DNA from: Panorpa germanica
Lineage: Eukaryota; Arthropoda; Insecta; Mecoptera; Panorpidae
Reading direction: 5' to 3'
Assembly: GCA_963678705.1 (NCBI GenBank)
Contig: OY783213.1
Span: forward strand, 15,318,451 to 15,382,450
Length of the DNA stretch: 64,000 nt
Shown here: one piece after another, positions 26,101 through 42,259 of the stretch
How the letters are laid out: every line of letters begins with the position of its first letter
How positions within the stretch are numbered: position 1 is the stretch's first letter
Position numbers and translations under genes: made by a program
The notes under the pieces: generated by a model
Told to the model about the DNA's origin: nothing
What the model saw: the letters and a program-made list of their open reading frames with translations, nothing else
The model's database searches: none

Positions 26101-28359
26101 CCTATAATATATATGGTACAGATATGTGCTTTCAGAATTACAAAAAAAATCTTTTAGGGTTGTGAATTAGGTGTTCCTAGAAGCTTTTGATTCCGAGGCT
26201 GTGATCAATACATCCTAAACAGCCCTAAATATGGAAGTCCATTTACACATTATCAAATGGGCAAAATAACGTCGCGGAAAATAGATCGCACATGCGTGCA
26301 TTTCTTTTTTCTTAATGGAATTAACGAAAAATTAGTTTCTTATTTTTCCTTTACTAATTTTGCTTTTCAAAAATCTTGACAACGATATTTAAAAATAGCT
26401 GTTTATAATATTTCGCTGGATTTGCTATTACAGGTAATGTAAGTGAGTTTTTGCAAGATAATTCTAACAAGTTGCACGCCCAGGACATGAAATTTGGAGG
26501 AACTCCTTTGCACTGGTGCTTCTCCCGGGAAGTCATCGAATCCTTGGTTGGGATGGGTTGCAACATCGACGCATTGAATTTTGATGGACGCACTGCTCTG
26601 CACGTCATGGTTCTTAGAAATCGCATAGAATGTGTTGTGGCATTATTATCTCGAGCGGCAGATCTCCATATTGGTGATTATCAAGGAAACACACCTCTTC
26701 ATCTTGCTTGTTTGGAAGGATATTTACCAATTGTACAGTGTCTCGTTGTGTTTGGAGCTAACTTAAACACCAAAAATAATATTGGAGCAACTCCAAGACA
26801 TTTACTAAAAGGATCTGGAAGCGCTAGTGATAAAATTCTATATATATTACATTCAGTTGGTGCAGAAAGATGTTCTCCTGATATGGATGGTTGTTCGGAG
26901 TCTTGTAAGTACAACGGGGGATTCAACGGCATTGCTCCACCAATACCCCCTTCTATAGAAGACAGAGCTATGATTAACCAACTGATAACAGCAGCTGGTT
27001 TAACAGATAGTAAAGCGTTAGGAAAAAGCAATCAAGGTGGAAGGTTGTTGTGTCTTGACGGAGGCGGAATCAGAGGATTGATTCTTGTACAAGTACTCCT
27101 AGAAATTGAAAGAATAATTAAAAAGCCAGTAATTAGCTGTTTTGATTGGCTAGCTGGTACTAGTACTGGAGGAATTTTGGCTCTAACTCTTGCTTCTGGC
27201 AAAACTATGCAAGAATGTCTCTGCCTGTACTTCAGATTAAAAGAGTTTGCGTTCGTTGGCGGTAGACCGTATCCTAGTGAAGCCCTGGAGAATATTCTAA
27301 AGGAAACATTAGGTAAGTCTAATGGGATAATTTCAAATTCTATAGGATCTGTAATTGTACTATATAATTAATGAAAAACACCATAATTTATAGGAACAAC
27401 GACAGTAATGGCAGATGTAGAGCATCCAAAAATAATGATAACTGGTGTTCTGGCTGATCGAAAGCCTGTGGATCTCCACTTATTTAGAAACTATACTGCA
27501 CCAAGTGAAATAATTGGTGCAGTTTCAAGATCTTCATTTGAACCAACTCCACCACCTTCGGAACAACTGGCGTGGAAAGCTGCCAGAGCTACTGGAGCGG
27601 CACCCTCTTATTTTAGGTATTATACGCATTATTTAGATCATCCTAGGTCACAGTAGGTGTATTTAAATTAGGTAATTTATCTGAGATAACAAGAGCTAGC
27701 TGTTACTTTACGGTTTTTACACAATAAAATTGTCTTGATCATAGAGTTACCAATAAAGGTTCGAATATTGAAAGATGGATGCTTGTATACATATATAAAT
27801 TACCCCTTGCACGTAAAAATCATTATTGCCTTTTTGAATATATTTGTTATTAAAATGTGACTAATGAATTTTTAGAAGTTTCGAACGCTTCTTGGATGGT
27901 GGACTGATTGCCAACAACCCAACTCTAGACGCTCTTACAGAAATTTATGAGTACAACCTAGCATTAGGAAGTGTAGGCCGCGCTGATGAAGTCCATCCGA
28001 TATCATTAGTCATGTCTATCGGAACTGGACGGGTGCCATTGGAACAATTAGAGAGCGTTGATGTATTTCGCCCTGAAAGTTTATGGGATACTGCTAAACT
28101 AGCAAAAGGAATATCGGCTTTGGGTACAGTTCTCGTGGACCAAGCGACTCTCAGCGATGGCAGAGTCATAGATCGATCGAGAGCGTGGTGCTCTATGATT
28201 GGAGCTCCATATTACAGGTTCTCTCCTCAGATGTCTGAAGATATCGCTATGGATGAAAAGAACGATGAAAAACTAGTGAATATGCTGTGGGAGACAAAGG
28301 CATATATGCATAAACAATTAGCCACGTTACAGGAAATAGCCACATTATTAAATAATTAA
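23160..28359 (+). CDS. Calcium-independent phospholipase A2, iPLA2-VIA type, tandem copy B
   Basis: A full-length paralogue of the preceding gene. Exons: 23160-23169 (ATGTTTAATG), 23943-24138, 24631-24721, 24804-24971, 25202-25333, 25538-25718, 26434-27312, 27394-27616, 27876-28359, giving about 787 residues. Exon lengths of 91, 168, 132, 181 and 223 are identical to copy A, and intron phases are the same, so the duplication kept the gene structure. The catalytic set is intact: [15 protein letters not shown] with Ser503, and [11 protein letters not shown] with Asp634. Ankyrin repeats are present ([33 protein letters not shown]). The frame upstream of TACTGCG at 23943 has a TAA, so the internal start of copy A (MGWFGIG) is lost here. 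The 10-nt first exon is inferred from its match to the distal exon of copy A and from phase. The N-terminus is therefore the least certain part. Confidence 0.9.
25926..25949 (+). other. Candidate 24-nt microexon of iPLA2 copy B
   Basis: Within the 715-bp intron between 25718 and 26434, tctcatgcag precedes cctcatgtgaaattgatgaa plus acta, which is followed by gtatgt. The 24 bases have the right phase on both sides and would add eight residues (ASCEIDET, with the last codon shared) without shifting frame. Copy A has no such sequence. It may be an alternative exon or chance. Confidence 0.35.
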
Positions 28360-28954
28360 TAGAATAGTAGTTATAGTAGCACAATTGTTTTGTACTTTAA
28401 TAAGATAATAATGTTATCAATCACTTAAATATATAGTTTTGAAACACAATATCTTAATGTTTTTAATTTTATTGTAACTAAAACTAAAACAGAATATCTA
28501 AGTTATTAATATTTTTTGGTTTTTAACAATTTTTTAATAACTATTTTCTATTTTTAATTAACTAGTTTTCTGAATTTCTTGAGATGAAAGACGATTGGAA
28601 GAAGGAAGGAGTTTTTAAATATATCTTATAATAGATATTTTTGCTTTGTCAACAGTTTAGTAAATTATTTATAATATAAAATCTCTATTAAAATTTCTCA
28701 GGATACCGTTGTGTATTTTATTATTTTTCGAAAAATAATAGTTTTACTGCCGTTTGAAGTTTTTCTTTAAATAACGCAAATGTCGAAGATAAAATATACA
28801 TAAAAAAGATTCAAATATATAAAAGTTTAGTTTTAGAAAAAATATCTATTAATTTGTAAAAGTTCTGGAAGTAATACACGTTTCAAAGCGCCTGATACTT
28901 ACGCTAATACTATAACACCAGTTGCTCCATACCGTTTTAATTTTTACGTTTCTC
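28360..28954. other. 3' flank of iPLA2 copy B, nothing else seen
   Basis: AT-rich DNA containing the 3' UTR of copy B. No further gene is seen. Confidence 0.4.
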
Positions 28955-31420
28955 TGGCTTATGACTTCATGGACAATTTTTCTATAAAAAAACTTATATT
29001 TCTTTGATATTTTTCAATGCAGTTATGCTTATTATGTTGTAAAATAAAGAACTTTGTCATTACATTTTAAATACCTACACGATTTTGGCTTTTATGCGAC
29101 CTTTTTTATTTTCATGGACATTTTTTTTCTAAAACTTTTTTTTGATTCTTTGGAATAATTTGATGCAGTTATATTCCTTATGCTCTAAAATAAAAAACTG
29201 CATCATTAGATTTTAAATACCTCCGCGATTTTGGCTTTTATGCGACCTTTTTTAAATCCATGGACATTTTTTTTCTAAAACTTTTTTTTGATTCTTTGGA
29301 ATAATTTGATGCAGTTATATTCCTTATGCTCTAAAATAAAAAACTGCATCATTAGATTTTAAATACCTCCGCGATTTTGGCTTTTATGCGACCTTTTTTA
29401 AATCCATGGACATTTTTTTTCTAAAATTATTTTTTGATTCTTTGAAATAATTTGATGCAGTTATGTTCCATATGCTTTAAAATAAAAAACTGCATCATTA
29501 GATTTTAAATATGTACGCGATTCTGGCTTTTACGCGACCTTTTTTAAATTCATGGACTTTTTTTTTCTAAATTTTTTTTTTGATTTCTTGAAATATTTTG
29601 ATGCAGTTATGTTCGCTAGGCTTTAAATTAAATAACTGCTTCATTACATTTTAAATATCTACGCGATTCTGGCTTTTACGCGACCTTTTTTAAATTCATG
29701 GACTTTTTTTTCTAAAATTTTTTTTGTATTTCTTAAAATTTTTTGATGCAGTTATGTTCGCTAGGCTTTAAATTAAAGAACTGCTTCATTACATTTTAAA
29801 TATCTACGCGATTCTGGCATTTACGCGACCTTTTTTAAATTCATGGACTTTTTTTTCTAAATTTTTTTTTTGATTTCTTGAAATATTTTGATGCAGTTAT
29901 GTTTGCTAAGCTTTAAACTAAATAACTGCTTCATTACATTTTAAATATCTACGCGATTCTGGCATTTACGCGACCTTTTTTAAATTCATGGACTTTTTTT
30001 TTCTAAAATTTTTTTTGAATTTCTTGAAATTTTTTTATGCAGTTATGTTTGCTAGGCTTTAAATTAAATAACTGCTTCATTACATTTTAAATATCTACGC
30101 GATTCTGGCTTTTACGCGACCTTTTTTAAATTCACGGACTTTTTTTTTCTAAATTTTTTTTTGGATTTCTTGAAATTTTTTGATGCAGTTATGTTCGCTA
30201 GGCTTTAAAATAAAGAACTGCTTCATTAGATTTTAAATATCTACGCAGATACTCAAAAAATTGCATTGCTCTTAAAATCATAAAAGTGAACCTTTTCATC
30301 ATTTTTAACAAGATTATAGTCTTCTTTCTATATGGAGATTTAATATATTGATATATCATAAACTAAAATACTTAATTAAAAATGAATTATAAATATGAAA
30401 TCAGCATTCAAAATTAAGTTAAAATTCAATATAAAATGACATATATTTTTCTTAAATTTTTATGAAAAGTAAGAAGACTATAGTCTTCTTACTTTTCATA
30501 AAAATTGTTCGATTTTTTATGTCGATATCTCGTAAACCAAAAGACTTATCTAAAAATTAATTACAAATTTGTAATCAGCATTCAAAATTATATAAAAAAC
30601 CGTTAAAAAAAAAACATATTTTCTCCTTCAGTTTATCAACGAAAGAAGACTATAATCTTGTTAAAAATGATGAAAAGGTTCACTTTTATGATTTTAAGAG
30701 CAATGCAATTTTTTGAGTATCTGCGTAGATATTTAAAATCTAATGAAGCAGTTCTTTATTTTAAAGCCTAGCGAACATAACTGCATCAAAAAATTTCAAG
30801 AAATCCAAAAAAAAATTTAGAAAAAAAAAGTCCATGAATTTAAAAAAATTCACGCAAAAGCCAGAATTGCGTAGATATTTAAAATGTAATGAAGCAGTTC
30901 TTTAATTTAAAGCCTAGTGAATATTACTGCATCAAAAAATTTCAAGAAATCCAAAAAAAATTTTAGAAAAAAAAGTCCATGAATTTAGAAAAGGTCGCGT
31001 AAAAGCCATAATCGCGTAGATATTTAAAATGTAATGAAGCAGTTCTTTAATTTAAAGCCTAGTGAACATTACTCCATCAAAAAATTTCAAGAAATCCAAA
31101 AAGAAAATTTAGAAAAAAAAGTCCATGAAAATAAAAAAAGTCTCATAAAAGCCAGAATCGCGTAGATATTTAAAATGTAATGAAGCAGTTTTTTATTTTA
31201 GAACATAAGAAACATAACTGCATCAAAACTTTTATAAGAATCTAAAAAAAAATCTTTTCGCAAAATTGTCCATGAATTTAAAAAAAAGTTGCATAAAATC
31301 TAGAAATGCATAAATATCTTAAATATAATTGAATAGTTTATTAATTAAATGTATAGCGGATATAACCCCATCAAAATATGGAAATTTAACTTTTAGGGAA
31401 AAATATCCATAAATTGTATA
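28955..31420. repeat. Large imperfect palindrome made of about 146-bp tandem repeats
   Basis: The left arm (about 28955-30240) has nine head-to-tail units spaced 145-146 bp, marked by gatgcagttat at 29162, 29308, 29454, 29600, 29745, 29890, 30036 and 30182, plus a decayed first unit at about 29017. The right arm (about 30730-31420) has five units in reverse orientation, marked by ataactgcatcaaaa-like sequence at about 30780, 30927, 31070, 31217 and 31367. Between them 30249-30335 and 30635-30720 are also inverted copies of each other. The symmetry centre is at 30480/30481, inside agaagactatagtcttct. No unit has coding capacity. It may be an inverted satellite array or a foldback-type element. 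Confidence 0.9.
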
Positions 31421-33130
31421 GTTGCAAACTTAATTTAAACAACGTAACTTAGGTTGCCTGCTCTTCAGGCTTAAAAATTTAGAATATATTGATTTAAGCC
31501 GAATACTAATAAGGTTTAAAAGGAAGTACAAAACCGAATGTGATTGTAAAAAACGGAATGATTACCCAGTATCTTACGCGTCTGCGCTGCTCTAATCTAA
31601 AGAAAAATATTTAAACTAAAATTTTACAAGCTGATCATTTACTATTCTATTTACTATTCGTGCGGCACGTAGCATTTGTTACTTCTGCTATATGGCTAAT
31701 ACTTCACTGAAATATTCCGTTAAACATTTTATTTTCAATTTCAAAAGTTACGTATATTATGTTGCGTGCTTTCTAGGCGTTAAAATAAATGTGCCATCTA
31801 TTATATAAATAAGTAACTTTCTAAATCTATTATATAATAGATGGCACATATCTTGGTTCATATCTTTGATAAATGATAAAATTAACATTATAAACAAAAT
31901 AGACAAAATAATAGAATATTTATTGATATAGAGAATGACTATATTTTTTATAATAATATAACACACTAAATTGTTATTTGAGCTTTAAAAATATTATCAA
32001 CAATTGAATGGGACACAGTAGTCCAAAATCACCTTTTGTCCACTAAATAAATACAAAAAAATAAACGAATATTTTCTCTTTATTTAATAATGTAGTATAT
32101 ACAAGAATTAACATAAATATAATTAAATATGCCTTACTAAACTCTATAGATTGTTCCTCAACAAATAACATAAAAATTCATGATTAAAATATTATTATAA
32201 AACAACATAACCCGCTTTTGGGCGACCCTGTATATCATATATATTTATACAGAGTGAACCAGAGCTCACTAGTAAATCTAGCCATTATTAAACATAAGCA
32301 ACACAGTGCTATAATATAACACATATTCAAATCCTAGGGGTCATTGTTCAATCTCAATCATTTTATTACTACAATATGCAACGATAACATGTTAGTCAAA
32401 CAATCATATTGAATTTAATTGATTTGTGGGCACGTGAAGTTGTTTATTTGAAGTACGCGGGGTCAAAAGAATAATGCACAATCCACACTATTAACTGCTA
32501 TTAAAATTATGTATTTAACCTTGACTAAAACAAAAAGAGTACAAATCACACAAATGTTGAATAAAGTCAAATAAAAGTTGTTAAAAACAGCTGAGGCGGG
32601 TGGAGATACTGTTTATAAATGTAGAAATATGTAAATTGGAACACTATTTGTACGTTTTCATTGTAACCTGCAAGAAATACAATCTGATATAATTTTTCCT
32701 TTACTGAGTAAGTTTATTTACTGAAATTATAATGTTTTTATAGACAAATAATCTAATTTTTCTTGATACTTTGACCTACATTTCAAATGTCAAATTTCGT
32801 TTTGATTACAAGCTGCTAAACGGAAACCTAGATATGAATTACGTACCTGCTGGTTTGTATATAAAACTCATTCGACGAAATTAACCATAAAATTGTAAAT
32901 ACTTACTGTTTGGTTAACCTTTAAAATACTTCTTGTAGAAACTAATAATCATAATAACAAATATGACTTTTGTAATATAATTTTCAAGATGAAATATATT
33001 TTATGGTTTTTTCTAAAATTATTCTCATATATATTATTGATTGTGTATTTATTATTTTTATGGAATCTATTCTTGCTTGAACTATTCCACTGTTTCTCTG
33101 TTCAATGTAAAGTATTGTATGTGTATGCAG
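31421..33130. other. Spacer with one short perfect hairpin
   Basis: A 20-base perfect inverted repeat (31789-31808 with 31830-31849, atgtgccatctattatataa) surrounds a 21-base loop. An open frame runs from 32989 into the next gene and codes a hydrophobic stretch, but the strong acceptor tatgtgtatgcag at 33118-33130 makes it more likely that this is intron. Earlier exons of the next gene may lie here, but I cannot identify them. Confidence 0.4.
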
Positions 33131-34892
33131 GACAAGAACCAGGAGGCGGTCGAGGAAGGAGAAGCAATTCTGACTCTGATAGTATAAGTGTTGTTAAAAT
33201 ACGCGTACAGCAGTGGCTGACGGGTGTTTGGGCAGAAATGCGGCGTAAGAGCCCTGTTTCTGTGCAACAGTGGGTAGATGCGCTTCCTTGCCCTTCAAAT
33301 GAGCGCCCTGTTAGTTCTGGTGACATACTAGAAGAAAGAGATATGATTGAAAATGAAAACATCAATGAAAATACAGAAACCGAAGACAATATAATTGATC
33401 ATCCAGCATCTGAGCCAAATAATGTTGAAGATAGAATAAATGAAGATGCAGCAGTAGATGTACAACCTATTAAAGTACCCAGGAGAGGGCCTATGATTCG
33501 AGAAGCATCATTACCTTCAGACAGTCCTCGACATAGACGATTGCTCCTAAGGGATTCATCGTTTCAAGTAGGAGAACATATCAAATTCGTCTTCTTCTCT
33601 TCGCCTTTATTATAAAAATTTTGAATTGCATTTGTAATGACGAGCTCCTATTGACACATCTGTGGATTTTTTAGTAGTTTACAGAAATGTTTATAAAAAG
33701 CAAATGTGTCAAAAGATTGAATGTATGTAATGCAAATGTACTTTTATTAATTTTACTTTATTCTCATTTTTCACGCCTTCTGGAGATGGACTCACTTGTA
33801 GTAGTATGTTTTAATATAATCAGAAATACCTTCACTTTGCCTTTTGAAAAATATAATATTAAATTAATCTGTAACTCTTCAATCTAACTCTGGAATTATT
33901 TCTTCTTTACATAGTCTGATGATGCTGCAAGTCATTGCTCCAGTGTAGAAAGCTTGCTGGAATCTCGTCGAATAGATCCAGAGGCTGTTCTTTTGGGTCT
34001 TGGTTTTGGACCTACTTCATCTCAAGATGATGTATCTCGTATTCCTCAACGATTCTTGAAACCATCGCAAGTCCGAGGAGTTGATACTGAACAATTTTTG
34101 CGACAGCAACAACGAAATATGGAAATACATGAATCAGGGGTCTGGGGATATCGAGGATTAACAGGTAATTGAATCAATTCACCACCTTTAAAAACCCTTA
34201 ATTATACAATAATTATTCTACAAAATATGCCCTAAATAAAGGATAGTTGGATATTGTCTGAATGGCAAGACTGTAGTTTAATTTTAACAGGTTCGACCTC
34301 TCACCTGCAGACAACAGTCTACATTCCTCCGTCTCTGTAAAGCTTCACCATCTTGCGCTCATCTGATATTTTGTAAGATTCTTGCTGTTAGAATGAGCTT
34401 TTACTTCACATTTCCTTATTATTTTTTTTACAAATTATCACAAACTTCTAAAATAAGCTAAAATTAAATAATTTTTCAAGTTTTATAAGACATTCTTTAT
34501 AATTTTACTATTTATTGAATTGATAACGCTTTACCTACATGAGTTTGCTTTTATGTTGTAAATGTAACACTTTTATTTTAATATCTTTTTGAAATGCTGC
34601 TTGTGTTGTATTTGTGTGGTTTACGTATTTTTAACTTATTATAATATTTCTTGATGAAGCTACTTATGCATATGCACACACACATTTTAGTGGGGTTGAT
34701 TTATTTTGGTTTCGCATGGAATGTTCTTACAAACTAATTTTTTTGCCATAATTAATGAAATCAATTTATTTTTTAGGCACCCCACACTCTCCACCTTCTA
34801 TGATTGTAGCGAAGATAATGGAAAGACTTAGAAATAATAATGAACATTCTCTCTCAATGTCTGAATTTCCGCCCCACTCTTCGGGACCATAA
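33131..34892 (+). CDS. KRAP/TESPA1-type IP3-receptor-binding domain protein (3' exons)
   Basis: Proteins with the KRAP_IP3R_bind domain (ITPRID1/2, TESPA1) bind inositol-trisphosphate receptors and place or regulate them. Three exons are supported: 33131-33567 (starts in phase 1), 33915-34164 and 34777-34892 (stop), together about 267 residues. The first includes a tryptophan-rich segment (VQQWLTGVWAEMRRKSP, then WVDALP), followed by an acidic linker. The second carries the signature DPEAVLLGLGFGP, VSRIPQRFL, PSQVRGVDTEQFL and a run ending RNMEIHES, which parallels the LGFG, SRIPARFF, PSQAKGIDFQ pattern of TESPA1. The last exon encodes a short tail with IMERLRNNN. The 5' exons are missing or not recognised, so the gene is partial. 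The upstream open frame from ATG 32989 is probably intronic. Confidence 0.75.
34291..34340 (+). other. Candidate alternative terminal exon of the KRAP-domain gene
   Basis: After tttaattttaacag the frame from the preceding donor (phase 1, ACA G) continues as GSTSHLQTTVYIPPSL and then TAA at 34338-34340. The acceptor is good and the residues look coding. It would replace the last exon at 34777. It is unsupported beyond phase and splice context. Confidence 0.3.
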
Positions 34893-35705
34893 ACTTAATT
34901 TATTTTGGACTTAATATTTTAAATTAGTATAGAATTTTAAACGATCTTTTAAAGTACTATAATATAACTGCACTGATCTTACTATGATGGACCATTCTTA
35001 TGATATGTATATAGATATAGCCGTATTTAAAAATAAATTTAAATTATATAAACGAAACAGGTTTTCTTTTTTACATATAAGTTAAACCGATTTAAGCAAC
35101 TCCTTTTTTTGTTATATATTAACTGATTATATGCCAAATACTAGGTATTGAACTATATTGCCTCAGTGTATTTCTAATAATCATATTTACTCAATGTAAT
35201 AAGTTTCTATATATATTCTTAAAACAATATGTAGTAAATATAAAATAAACGGAGCTTGTCGAAACTAGTGTACAATAAATTCAATTCGATGGGGAAAATA
35301 ATCGAGAAAGGAAAATGTCTAATAACATTAAAATAATGAAATCACTATATTTTCTATTTGAATTATTAATATTAGCAACGCCTAGTATTTATAAATTACG
35401 TAAATTCCAACAAATATTAATACTCGTACGTTTAAAGCAGTTTACTTTTATCAATATTTTATTTACGAGATTTGAAAGTCTAACCATATATGGTGCATAC
35501 AAAACAAATCGCGTTCTAATTATTAAAATGTAATATAAATAAATACAAAAAATGAAATAAAACAATGCAAAAACGGTTTAAAGGAATGTATAAAACAAAT
35601 TTTTCTTTAAATACATCACAACTTAAGCACACACATATAATACTTACATAAACGTAAAAGGAAATATTAGACAACTATTACATGTCAAATCAAAATTGAT
35701 CCTCC
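34893..35705. other. Convergent 3' flanks, nothing else seen
   Basis: This holds the 3' UTRs of the KRAP-domain gene (+) and CFDP1 (-). Several AATAAA-like hexamers occur on both strands. The open frame at 35315-35533 has no recognisable content. Confidence 0.4.
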
Positions 35706-36661
35706 CTATCTATGACTTCGACTTGATGTACGTAATTTTTTCTCAATTTCAAATTGTCGTAAATCTGTTCGTTCAAGAAAGTCTTGCTTTTCCAAATAAC
35801 TATAACAACAAACAAAAATAAATACCGTTTCAAAATTGAGAACAGTTCTAGAAAATACCACATACCCGTCTTTGCCTTTGTTGTGTGTTTTTATTTCTTC
35901 TTCAATCCCTTCATTTTTCTTAAAACCATCCCAATCCAGTTTGCTTTTTTCTAGGGTACTTATTTTTTCTTTTTTACCTAGTTGGCCAAGAATAGACTGT
36001 ATTCCACCAAGCCCTCCTCGTGTTCGTAAAGGGGTACTCTTACGCTTATCAACATTTGGTGTACTCAATTTTTCAGCAGCACTTCCTGAAGGAGAGTTAA
36101 ATAAACGAGCTTCTGCCGAATCAATGGGAACTTCCTTTGTTACTTTAACCTGCAAACAATATTATATTCTACACGTGCAAAAGATTTAGATTAAGAATAA
36201 AATATTATCTGTTTTACCTCTTCACCTGCGAATTCAAATATTTTTGTGACTGTAACTTTTTCTGCAGTATGATTTGTTTTGGAAGTCGATGAAGTTTGCA
36301 AGCTTCGCTTGTTATCAAGTGGATCTTTCTTTACTTCTTGACCAGCTTTGGGTTTCGTACCTGTATCTTTGAGAAAATCAGCCCATAGGGAATCAGCTCT
36401 TTTTTTTTCATCTTCTTTGTTTAATACACTTCCATCTATATTTTTGTTCTCTTGATCACTATTTTCATCTACTTTTTGCCTCTTTTTTCCTGCGGTTTTG
36501 TCAGATTTAGTCCGTTTTCGGCTACTTTCTTTTGGTGAAGCGTCATCATCACATTCTGATTCATCCTTAGAATCATCTTCTGAGGGTAAATCAACTTTTT
36601 CGTCAGGACGGTAGTCTTCATCACTAACGTCGCTATCAGAAGGGTATTCTTCCTCGTTCAT
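35706..36661 (-). CDS. CFDP1: Craniofacial development protein 1 / BCNT (Drosophila Yeti, Swc5-like)
   Basis: CFDP1/Yeti belongs to the Swc5 family and is linked to SRCAP/TIP60-type remodellers that load histone H2A.Z in the nucleus. Three exons: 36661-36218, 36149-35866, 35799-35706, giving 273 residues. The N-terminus is very acidic (MNEEEYPSDSDVSDEDYRPD), followed by a Lys-rich segment (SRKRTKSDKTAGKKRQK). A motif SLWADFLKDTGTKP is typical of the family middle region. The C-terminal BCNT-C domain is visible as LDWDGFKKNEGIEEEIKTHN, KGKDGYLEKQDFLERTDLRQ and FEIEKKLR. Size and domain order match the family. It is divergent from the snRNP F gene, with 698 bp between start codons. Confidence 0.95.
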
Positions 36662-37359
36662 TTTTACTACAACAGTTTTATTAGCTTACATATTCTTATT
36701 GTCAAATGTAAAGTCATTAAACAATAAATATATTTTCAGATGTTAAGAGAATACTAATCAATGCATACATGAACCAAAACAAGATATAATAATTGTAATA
36801 AACTCACAAAAATGGTGCTGCAACAAGGATATGTCACGGTTTAATACTGATAATAAAGGTATAGAACTTCAAGTATTTTAACAGACTAAAACAGCTTTAA
36901 GAACTACGGTTTGAAAATTCAATAATTTTAGAATAATAAAAGAATCAACTTGAAACAATCCAATTAATGTCAACCAAAGCCACAAAATTATCTACACTTA
37001 TTAAACACAGACTATATTCCTAAATTAAAACAACAGATCTCAGATAGGCTACAAAGATGTGAAGTGCGGCTCAACTTAAATCCAGTAGGATACAGCAAGT
37101 TAAAAATTTGAACTAGATTGAAGTTCGCTATTAATACTTGTGTATAAAAAAAATAATTGGAAACAATTGGAAATAAAATAAGTGAAGAAAAGCGGCATAA
37201 TTTCTTACCTCAACAGAAATTATTATTCGTAAATTCAGTATATTTATTTGTGTTTCGTAGTTTTTAATTTAAATGTAAGTTTCAACAATTTTTATTGTTA
37301 TAATATCTTATCAGAAATGAATAATTTTGGTAAACGTTTACAGACATAACCTATTCAAG
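36662..37359. promoter_or_regulatory. Divergent region between CFDP1 and snRNP F
   Basis: This lies between two opposite start codons and so contains both promoters and leaders. A tttacag acceptor at about 37343 suggests that snRNP F may have an intron in its 5' UTR. No other gene is seen. Confidence 0.4.
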
Positions 37360-38100
37360 ATGTCAGCGGCTATGCCAATTAACCCTAAACCATTCTTAAA
37401 TGGAATGACTGGAAAACCTGTGATGGTTAAGCTAAAATGGGGACATGAATATAAAGGTTTTCTAGTATCTGTTGACACCTATATGAATATTCAACTCGCA
37501 AACGCCGAAGAACATGTCGATGGAACTTCAACCGGTATAAATAAATCCAAATTATATTATTCAAAATACTTTTCGCCATCCATATAAGTGTGACTTCAAC
37601 ATGAGACATTTGTTAGTAGAAGTTGTACAACACTTCCTAACCGAGGTTTTCTTAAATTTACTTATCTTGCCATCTGCCCTATAGATATTTATATTTCACA
37701 ATAGGTTATAATAGAATTCAACTTGCGCGGTATGTGACAAATCCTGAGGCGCCCCCTTATTCAGTCTGCTGAAGAAACATGTAATTTATTATATTGGCAT
37801 TGCAAACGTAAATACATTTTAGTTCTAGTCTACAAAGGTTTTGCTATTTAGCAACTGACTGGCAAATGGTAAATAGATAAAAAAGAATATATTTCGAACT
37901 TTATATGAATGTCACATGTTGAAGTCACACTAGTGTATAAAAATATATGAATGTTGGATGCCGCAATAGTTTGGACCGCATTTCTAATTTGTATTATATT
38001 ATTCACAGGCAGTCTTGGCGAAATATTAATCAGATGCAACAACGTCCTTTACGTTCGTGGAATAGAAGAAGAAGATGAGGAAGGTGAAATGAGGGATTAA
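37360..38100 (+). CDS. SmF: Small nuclear ribonucleoprotein F (SmF)
   Basis: SmF is one of seven Sm proteins that form the ring on spliceosomal U snRNAs. Two exons: 37360-37534 and 38009-38100, giving 88 residues (human SNRPF: 86). The Sm1 motif is [20 protein letters not shown] with [18 protein letters not shown], and the Sm2 motif is [19 protein letters not shown]. The protein ends in an acidic tail [23 protein letters not shown] is the family-like start; the open frame continues upstream but would add an unlike leader. Poly(A) hexamers are at 38100-38105 (touching the stop) and 38137-38142. The gene converges on TGS1, whose product hypermethylates the caps of Sm-bound snRNAs. Confidence 0.96.
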
Positions 38101-38320
38101 ATAAAATAATTTGATGTGATTTATATTTTTATTCTTAATAAATTATAAAATTAAAAAAAAAATTATAAAGTATTTCAATTAATTCAAAATCTAAGAAATA
38201 AAGAGACATATTAAAATATCATAAACGTTTAAAAAAAGGTTTTGTCGCGCTAAAAACTTAAAAAAAATTACTAATTACATTTCTTAGTTTGATTAAAACA
38301 AATTCCCAAATCTTAATGAT

Positions 38321-42259
<3,939 letters not shown>

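Noticed and set aside
32989-33130. Hydrophobic N-terminus (MKYILWFFLKLFSYILL) in frame with the KRAP-domain exon
   Set aside because: A strong acceptor (tatgtgtatgcag) sits exactly where the similarity and coding composition begin; the hydrophobic stretch is AT-rich intron read by chance, although it cannot be fully excluded.
34220-34310. tRNA-like ggttcgacctc stretch
   Set aside because: No acceptor stem or anticodon arm pairs around it; it fits better as the start of a possible alternative exon.
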